DNA of 12,940 bases from assembly GCA_902791885.1 (NCBI GenBank), contig CADAXO010000106.1:1-12940 (forward strand), written 5' to 3'. Within the stretch, counting starts at the first letter, position 1. Every line of letters starts with the position of its first letter. The notes beneath the pieces were generated by a model. That model made no database searches and had not been told where the DNA came from. It was given only the letters and a program-made list of their open reading frames with translations. The stretch comes from Oscillospiraceae bacterium (GTDB taxonomy: Bacteria > Bacillota_A > Clostridia > Saccharofermentanales > Saccharofermentanaceae). Made by a program: the position numbers and the translations under genes. Positions 8,465-12,940 of this stretch are shown one piece after another.

Positions 8465-9277
8465 ATGTGTTATAAGAAAATTATTTGTATGATTCTTTCG
8501 GTATGTGTGATTGTCGGATCCGGATCCGGTTTTGTTTTTGCCGATACAGATGAGTTCGCGGTTCCTGAAGAGTTAACGGATGAAGTCATTACTGATGAAG
8601 AAACCTGTGAGTCTTCAGACGAAGAGGAGATAATCGAAGTTGAGGAGACCGAAGAGTCCTTTGAAGTTGTTACGGAAGAGGAAGATTCTGAACTTCCCGA
8701 GACTGAGGATGAGACAGACGTTTATGTCGAAGAAGAAGGTGAGACCTATGTATTCGAGGAAACGGATATTTCCCCGTACGACATAGAGGTTAACGAGAAT
8801 AACTTCCCTGATGAGGTCTTCAGGAATTATGTTCTTGCGAATATTGCAGGCGGTGATGAATGGCTTACTCCTGAAGAACGTGAAGCTGTTGTTGAATTGG
8901 ATCTGAGCGGAAAGCAGATAACAAGTCTTGTCGGTATTCAGTACTTCGAACAACTTGCGATACTTGATATCAGCGATAATTTGATTCAGAAAGTTGATCT
9001 TTCTGAGAACACTCAGCTCCGTGAATTGTATTGTTCTGATAATTATTTATCAACGCTTGAATTGTCAACAATTGCTTGTCTTTCTTCTGCTGTTGAAGAT
9101 GGTGAACGTGACACAGATACTGACGATATCCTGATATTCGATCTTCAAGTAGAAGAGGCTCATTATATTTTGTCTTGTGATGAGACCGTATTAATTGAGA
9201 CTGCTAACACACCGATATGGCGATGTATAAAGATAAGAAGGTTGTTATCATTATCCCTACAGGTGATTATGAACTGA
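8465..9277 (+). CDS. Secreted LRR/beta-helix protein, copy 1: N-terminal fragment (signal peptide, acidic linker, LRR) of a frame-disrupted gene
   Basis: This 270-codon frame encodes the front of a secreted protein. A signal peptide spans residues 1-26 (cleavage predicted after the A of VFA). Residues 27 to about 105 are a Glu/Asp-rich, Ser/Thr-containing low-complexity linker. At 110-125 comes NENNFPDEVFRNYV, then a short segment with TPEE and leucine-rich repeats at about 141-200 (LDLSGKQITSL, LDISDNLIQKV, LYCSDNYLSTL). The downstream paralogue shares this order and the same signal length. Residues up to about 250 align with the paralogue, but the last 20 (after NTP) match nothing. There the true continuation is in the frame of 9217-11232, so this is a broken gene rather than a natural stop. 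The ATG at 8465 follows GAGGT by 4 bases. If expressed, it would give a secreted acidic LRR peptide without catalytic or wall-binding parts. Confidence 0.75.
   Translation: MCYKKIICMILSVCVIVGSGSGFVFADTDEFAVPEELTDEVITDEETCESSDEEEIIEVEETEESFEVVTEEEDSELPETEDETDVYVEEEGETYVFEETDISPYDIEVNENNFPDEVFRNYVLANIAGGDEWLTPEEREAVVELDLSGKQITSLVGIQYFEQLAILDISDNLIQKVDLSENTQLRELYCSDNYLSTLELSTIACLSSAVEDGERDTDTDDILIFDLQVEEAHYILSCDETVLIETANTPIWRCIKIRRLLSLSLQVIMN
9205..9219 (+). other. Frame-disrupting deletion junction within secreted-protein copy 1
   Basis: Upstream of about 9214 the copy-1 frame (codons for ETANTP) aligns with ETPATV of the paralogue near 12073-12089. From 9217 a different frame (MAMYKDKKVVIIIP) aligns with EALYTAKNVVIIIP at 12168 onward. 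The paralogue has 87 bases between these points (12081-12167) where copy 1 has 2, so about 85 bases appear lost. That number is not a multiple of three and equals exactly the frame change seen. The alignment was made by eye. Confidence 0.7.
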
Positions 9278-11232
9278 ATCACAGAGTGCCTGTATACTCC
9301 AATACAGCGATTATAGCCGATCCGGATACAGTTGTAACTGCTACTTTTGACGGCAGTGTGCAGGTTGCTATGCTGTACGGCGCTCATACGCATGACGGAT
9401 ATACTGCATGTCCCGGCGGATGCGATCTGGGCGGATATGCGCAACTGGATAATATTACTATCTCCGGCGGTACATGGGACCGCGGTGAGGATAATGTCGG
9501 CGGAAAATCAAGTGCTTTTATCTTCAGACACGGCAATAATATTACCATCAGTGATTGTACTATCCTTCACTGTGTAGACCATTTTGTTAATGCCAGCGGA
9601 TGCAGCAATGTTACCATCTCAGGCGTAACATTCCGCGATGCATTGAGAAGCCGTATATACAGCAAGACTCAGTATGAGTATGTCGAGGCTGTTCACACCG
9701 ACTACACTAACCAAACAGGTGAAGATTCAGATCTTGCAAAGCCTTGGGATAATACAGCTTCCATTAATGTAACAGTTACCGGATGTACATTCTCCGGAGT
9801 AATGTCAGGTATCGGAACCCATCACAACGCCGGAAGTCAGTCTAAGAGAGGACAGAACTACGTAATTACAAATAATATATTCAGTAACCTTCCGGGTTAT
9901 TGCTTGTATGCATGGGATTTTGACGGAGTGACATTCTCCGGAAATACATGTACGAACTGCAGTTCCATGGTGCTTGCATACAGATCTACTAACGTTAATG
10001 TCCTTGATAATACTTATAATTCACCTAATTCGAGTGATATTGCCAATGTCAAAAGATGCGCAATCTTCTTTGATCAGGTAACTACCGGTACTATTTCAGG
10101 AAATTCGATCAATAAGCCTAATACGGATCAGGATGGTATTCAGGTATGTAATTCTTCATCAAATATCACTATCGATAACAATACTGTTAAGAATTCGACC
10201 AGATATGGAATTGTGGCTTCGTCATCAACATCTATAGTTATCAGCAACTGTGTGATTAACGGCACGGGAGCAGGTTATTCTGCAATTCAGATTGAGAATC
10301 TTTCGGGTAACAACTTAATCCAAGGTAATGAGATTCAGGCCACATCAACTGATCCCAAGCCGGGCAGTTCTACTTATGCTGACGGTATCAATGTTAAGAG
10401 TTCAAGCGAAGTAAGAATTATAAACAATACTGTATCCAATACCGGAAGAAGAGGTATTTATGTAAATAACGGTTCCAACAGTTGTAATATCATTGGCAAT
10501 ATCGTAACCGATGTACCTAAAGAAGGTATTATGATCGAAGGTAAAGACGGTACTGTCATTTCCGGTACACTGATCTATGATAATATCATCAGAAATACAG
10601 GCTCTCACGGAGTCGATCTTAAATACTGTGACTTAACTACAGTTAAGCAAAATGACATTACTGGATATGCAAGCGGTAAGAATGATATACATCAGAGTTC
10701 CTGTACCAGAACCACTATCGAGAGATATCACGCTGACGGTTGGTTCTATGATCCCGATACCAAGAAGTATTACTACTATATCAATAATGTAGCTGTTACA
10801 GGCTGGAAGAAGATCAGTAATAAGTGGTATTACTTCAATTCCAGCGGAGAGATGCAGACCGGCTGGCAGAAGCTGGGCGGCAAATGGTATTACTTTGCTT
10901 CAAGCGGCGCTATGCAGACCGGTTGGACTAAGTTAAGCGGCAAGTGGTATTACTTCAACAGCGACGGTTCCATGAAGACCGGTTGGTATCAGGAAGGCGG
11001 CAAGTGGTATCACTTCGCAAGCGGCGGCGAGATGCAGACAGGTTGGCAGAAGTTAAGCGGTAAGTGGTATTACTTTAACGGCGGCGGAGATATGAAGACC
11101 GGTTGGTTTAAGTCAGGCGGTAAGTGGTATTACTTCGATACAGGCAGCGGATACATGCTCGCAAGCTGTTCCCGTAAGATCGGAAACAAGACTTACAGAT
11201 TCGATGCTAACGGTATCTGCCTTAATCCTTGA
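9217..11232 (+). CDS. Secreted beta-helix protein, copy 1: C-terminal fragment (right-handed beta-helix plus cell-wall-binding repeats)
   Basis: These 671 codons encode the body of a secreted protein whose front lies in another frame at 8465. Residues from about 9 to 505 are a right-handed parallel beta-helix of the pectate-lyase-like superfamily: VVIIIPTGDY, then repeated turns with N-x-(I/V)-x-(I/V)-S/T patterns such as NITISGGTWDRG, NVTISGVTF, NNTVKNS and NNTVSNTGRRG. EAVHTD (157-162) and GIGTHH (198-203) are kept in the paralogue at identical spacing and are candidate active-site elements. Residues 508-671 hold about seven aromatic GW...KWYYF repeats and a final degenerate one, a choline-/cell-wall-binding-type module. 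The frame has no signal peptide and no Shine-Dalgarno site before ATG 9217, and is closed upstream by TAA at 9205. It is therefore probably untranslated or only weakly reinitiated. Glycan hydrolase, lyase or adhesin roles are all possible. Confidence 0.8.
   Translation: MAMYKDKKVVIIIPTGDYELNHRVPVYSNTAIIADPDTVVTATFDGSVQVAMLYGAHTHDGYTACPGGCDLGGYAQLDNITISGGTWDRGEDNVGGKSSAFIFRHGNNITISDCTILHCVDHFVNASGCSNVTISGVTFRDALRSRIYSKTQYEYVEAVHTDYTNQTGEDSDLAKPWDNTASINVTVTGCTFSGVMSGIGTHHNAGSQSKRGQNYVITNNIFSNLPGYCLYAWDFDGVTFSGNTCTNCSSMVLAYRSTNVNVLDNTYNSPNSSDIANVKRCAIFFDQVTTGTISGNSINKPNTDQDGIQVCNSSSNITIDNNTVKNSTRYGIVASSSTSIVISNCVINGTGAGYSAIQIENLSGNNLIQGNEIQATSTDPKPGSSTYADGINVKSSSEVRIINNTVSNTGRRGIYVNNGSNSCNIIGNIVTDVPKEGIMIEGKDGTVISGTLIYDNIIRNTGSHGVDLKYCDLTTVKQNDITGYASGKNDIHQSSCTRTTIERYHADGWFYDPDTKKYYYYINNVAVTGWKKISNKWYYFNSSGEMQTGWQKLGGKWYYFASSGAMQTGWTKLSGKWYYFNSDGSMKTGWYQEGGKWYHFASGGEMQTGWQKLSGKWYYFNGGGDMKTGWFKSGGKWYYFDTGSGYMLASCSRKIGNKTYRFDANGICLNP
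10738..11166 (+). repeat. Tandem repeats of about 60 bp encoding aromatic cell-wall-binding motifs
   Basis: Units begin at 10738, 10801, 10861, 10921, 10981, 11041 and 11101. The first is 63 bases, the next five exactly 60, the last about 66, followed by a degenerate unit to the stop. Each reads GW-x(4-6)-GKWYYF-x-(S/G)GxMxT. Several units share long identical runs around the KWYYF codons, which makes the array prone to unit gain or loss by recombination. Confidence 0.92.
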
Positions 11233-11254
11233 GATAACTGATAGTTGATCAGAT

Positions 11255-11286
11255 GCCTGCCGGAGCGATCCGGCAGGTTCTTTTTG
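11255..11286 (+). terminator. Strong intrinsic terminator after secreted-protein copy 1
   Basis: CCTGCCGG (11256-11263) pairs perfectly with CCGGCAGG (11270-11277) around the 6-base loop AGCGAT, followed by TTCTTTTTG. It lies 23 bases after the TGA at 11230-11232. The reverse complement lacks a T-run, so it acts only for + strand transcripts. Confidence 0.93.
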
Positions 11287-11313
11287 TAGTGAATCAAAGT
11301 TCCATAGTATAAT
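11284..11313 (+). promoter_or_regulatory. Probable sigma-A promoter of secreted-protein copy 2
   Basis: A perfect TATAAT (11308-11313) lies 32 bases before the TTG start. The best -35 is a weak TTGTAG (11284-11289) with an 18-base spacer, overlapping the end of the terminator T-run. The predicted transcript starts near 11320, giving a leader of about 25 bases that contains the ribosome binding site. The weak -35 suggests low activity or help from an activator. Confidence 0.6.
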
Positions 11314-11334
11314 TAAGAGATATTATTGATTACT

Positions 11335-11348
11335 GGGGGACTGTTTTG
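11335..11348 (+). promoter_or_regulatory. Ribosome binding site GGGGG with TTG start codon of copy 2
   Basis: GGGGG (11335-11339) stands 6 bases before TTG at 11346. No ATG or GTG in this frame precedes the signal peptide. Starting here gives a signal sequence of the same length as copy 1, with the same GS.SGFVFAD cleavage region, which decides the start. The rare TTG and poor Shine-Dalgarno match suggest modest translation. Confidence 0.8.
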
Positions 11349-12940
11349 AGATACAAGCGGTTTATTGGGATTATTCTTGCGGCGTGTTTAACAGTCGGAT
11401 CTTTCTCCGGCTTTGTTTTCGCCGATGAAGATGTTAATACAGATACAGATTTCGAAAGTGTAGAAGTCGAAGAGGAGACTTCAGAAGATCCTCTTGAAGA
11501 GGAAGAGACTTGTGAAACTTCTTCATTTTCTGATGAAGATGAGATTCCAGCTGACGATGAGGATACAGAAGAAACGTCATTTGAGGAAGAAGAGGAGATA
11601 GAAGTTGAAGAGGAAGACGTCTCTTTTGATGTTGAAGATGAACAGGATATACCTGACGAAGAACTTGAAGAGACTGAAGAAGAGATTGAAGAGGAATCCG
11701 AGTCATTTGAAGCGCTTGAAGCTGCAGGTGTGATAGAGATAACAGAAGACTTTTTTCCTGATGACATATTCAGGGATTACGTGTCAACTGAGATCGATGA
11801 CGGTGACGGTTTCCTTACTCCTGAAGAGATTACGGCAGTAGAGACAATCGATGTAGCTGATATGGGGATTTTTTCCCTCACCGGCATAGAATTATTTACC
11901 AAGCTTAAAGTCCTGGACTGTCACGGAAATGACTTTACTTATCTTAACCTCAGCAGCAATCCTCTGGTGGGCAATGCGATTGATCTCGGTGCACGTAATG
12001 CTGAGGTTACAGGATATTTCTGCTATGAATACCAGGAAGCTTCTCTGTCCTTTGATCATGATGTTAAGACTGAAACACCGGCAACGGTTTTCTTAAGCGT
12101 TGTTCATTACGGCGCTGACGGAAGTGATACGGTTGACGACTTCAGTGCTTTCAGCTCATCTACTTACGAGGCTCTTTATACGGCTAAGAATGTGGTGATA
12201 ATTATACCTTCAGGAACGTTCTATATCGGCAAGAAGATTGTTATGTTCTCGAATACTTCATTGCTCGCAGATGAAGGTGCTTTAATGATATCGAGACTCA
12301 ATGCCATAGGCGGAATGATCGATACTTCTCATCCGGTCGAAGAAGGAAGTACCACATTGTGCTCAAGAGGAGATGTCTGCACGCACGGCGGCTATTCGCA
12401 GGCGCAGAACATCACGATTTCAGGCGGTGTGTGGGACAGAGGTGTCGATAATGCAGGTAATGAGACTAGTGCGTTTATATTCAGACACTGTGCAGATATC
12501 ACAATAAGTAATATGACTATCAGAAACTGCACAGGTCACTTCGTTAATGTCAGCGGCTGTAATAACGTAATGATCTCTAATGTGGTCTTCTCTGATGCGT
12601 TGGACAGTCAGATATATCAGGAACGGGAATATGAATTCATAGAAGCCGTTCATACTGATTTCCTTAACAAGACAGGCGAGAATTCCAAACTTGCACAGCC
12701 TTTTGATAACACACCTTCGATTAATATTACCGTAACGGGTTGTACGTTCAGTAATGTAATGGCAGGTATAGGAACACACCACTGGGCAGGTGATCAGAAC
12801 CTTCGCGGAAGTAACTATGTAATTACCGGAAACACTTTCAATAATGTTGCAAGTTACTGCTTACAGGCTGACGATTGTGACGGTGTCATATTCTCGGGTA
12901 ATGCATGTAATTCCTGCGGTGCAATAGCACTTGTTTACAG
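11346..12940 (+). CDS. Secreted LRR/beta-helix protein, copy 2 (3' truncated by window edge)
   Basis: The frame stays open from TTG 11346 to the window end, giving 531 residues. It begins with a signal peptide (1-26, predicted cut after VFA) and continues with a very acidic Glu/Asp-rich linker (27 to about 130). A module with FFPDDIFRDYV and FLTPEE (about 136-160) and short leucine-rich repeats (about 165-205) follow, then the start of a beta-helix domain at HYGADGSD (254-261), the usual opening of pectate-lyase-like domains. Beta-helix turns follow: NVVIIIPSGTFY, NITISGGVWDRG, DITISNMTI, NITVTGCTF. EAVHTD (433-438) and GIGTHH (474-479) match copy 1 with the same 41-residue spacing. Unlike copy 1 the frame is intact as far as seen. 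A C-terminal wall-binding array is expected beyond the window but not shown. It has its own promoter and is separated from copy 1 by a terminator. It probably acts at the cell surface as a glycan-binding or glycan-cleaving protein; the substrate is unknown. Confidence 0.85.
   Translation, partial: MRYKRFIGIILAACLTVGSFSGFVFADEDVNTDTDFESVEVEEETSEDPLEEEETCETSSFSDEDEIPADDEDTEETSFEEEEEIEVEEEDVSFDVEDEQDIPDEELEETEEEIEEESESFEALEAAGVIEITEDFFPDDIFRDYVSTEIDDGDGFLTPEEITAVETIDVADMGIFSLTGIELFTKLKVLDCHGNDFTYLNLSSNPLVGNAIDLGARNAEVTGYFCYEYQEASLSFDHDVKTETPATVFLSVVHYGADGSDTVDDFSAFSSSTYEALYTAKNVVIIIPSGTFYIGKKIVMFSNTSLLADEGALMISRLNAIGGMIDTSHPVEEGSTTLCSRGDVCTHGGYSQAQNITISGGVWDRGVDNAGNETSAFIFRHCADITISNMTIRNCTGHFVNVSGCNNVMISNVVFSDALDSQIYQEREYEFIEAVHTDFLNKTGENSKLAQPFDNTPSINITVTGCTFSNVMAGIGTHHWAGDQNLRGSNYVITGNTFNNVASYCLQADDCDGVIFSGNACNSCGAIALVY

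Noticed and set aside
8516..8528. Direct duplication GGATCC GGATCC in the signal peptide codons of copy 1
   Set aside because: It only adds a Gly-Ser pair that the paralogue matches in length, so it is unlikely to be a phase-variable repeat.
9208..9277. Programmed -1 ribosomal frameshift joining the two halves of copy 1
   Set aside because: No X-XXY-YYZ slippery heptamer is visible in the overlap. The joined product would still lack the domain opening found in the paralogue, which a deletion explains better.
10738..11166. Regularly spaced repeats resembling a CRISPR-like array
   Set aside because: The 60-base period is in frame throughout and encodes aromatic wall-binding motifs. There are no unique spacers between short palindromic repeats.
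11330..11767. Ser-rich 145-codon open frame on the - strand
   Set aside because: It is the antisense image of the GAA/GAG/GAT-rich acidic linker of copy 2, whose reverse complement reads as serine codons. It has no independent start signals.

Overview
The window looks like a surface-polysaccharide and surface-protein locus of a low-to-mid GC Gram-positive anaerobe, most likely a Clostridia/Lachnospiraceae-type Firmicute. The evidence is strong purine-rich Shine-Dalgarno sites, Lys codons that are mostly AAG, teichoic-acid-type polymerases, a LicD protein, an N-terminal module of the kind clostridial secreted proteins carry (FPDE.FR.YV followed by leucine-rich repeats), and GW...KWYYF cell-wall-binding repeats. 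This taxonomic reading is inference from content only. All genes are on the + strand.

Region 1 (1-8376) is one compact, translationally coupled operon of cell-envelope glycan genes. It holds the 3' end of an NAD-dependent sugar epimerase/dehydratase (1-318), a LicD-family phosphotransferase (319-1224), and a 1332-residue protein with a degenerate GT2-like N-terminus and two CDP-glycerol glycerophosphotransferase (TagF/TagB-like) domains (1240-5238). These are followed by a large polytopic GT-C-like membrane protein (5231-7369) and a GtrB/DPM1-type polyprenyl-phosphate glycosyltransferase (7372-8376). Genes abut, overlap, or lie within 15 bases of each other. The simplest reading is that the cytoplasmic enzymes build a phosphodiester-containing wall polymer. 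The last two genes would then make a lipid-linked monosaccharide and transfer it to that polymer outside the membrane.

Region 2 (8465-12940) holds two tandem paralogous genes for large secreted proteins. Both share an almost identical signal peptide (cleavage predicted after Ala26), a long Asp/Glu-rich linker, an FPD(E/D).FR-type module with short leucine-rich repeats, and a right-handed parallel beta-helix. The first copy also shows a C-terminal array of about 20-residue aromatic cell-wall-binding repeats. The second copy leaves the window inside the beta-helix.

The first copy is broken. Its signal/linker/LRR part (8465-9277) and its beta-helix/wall-binding part (9217-11232) lie in different frames. 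Alignment by eye with the second copy shows that an inferred segment of about 85 bases, including the HYGADG...DD start of the beta-helix domain, is missing at about 9215. A strong intrinsic terminator (11255-11286) closes the first copy, and a consensus -10 box right after it probably drives the second, which starts at TTG 11346.

As a system, the polymer made by region 1 may be the anchor for the region 2 proteins. LicD enzymes can add phosphocholine (or a related phosphodiester) to glycans, and the C-terminal repeats belong to the choline-/cell-wall-binding type. No RNA genes, CRISPR arrays, insertion sequences or attachment sites were seen.
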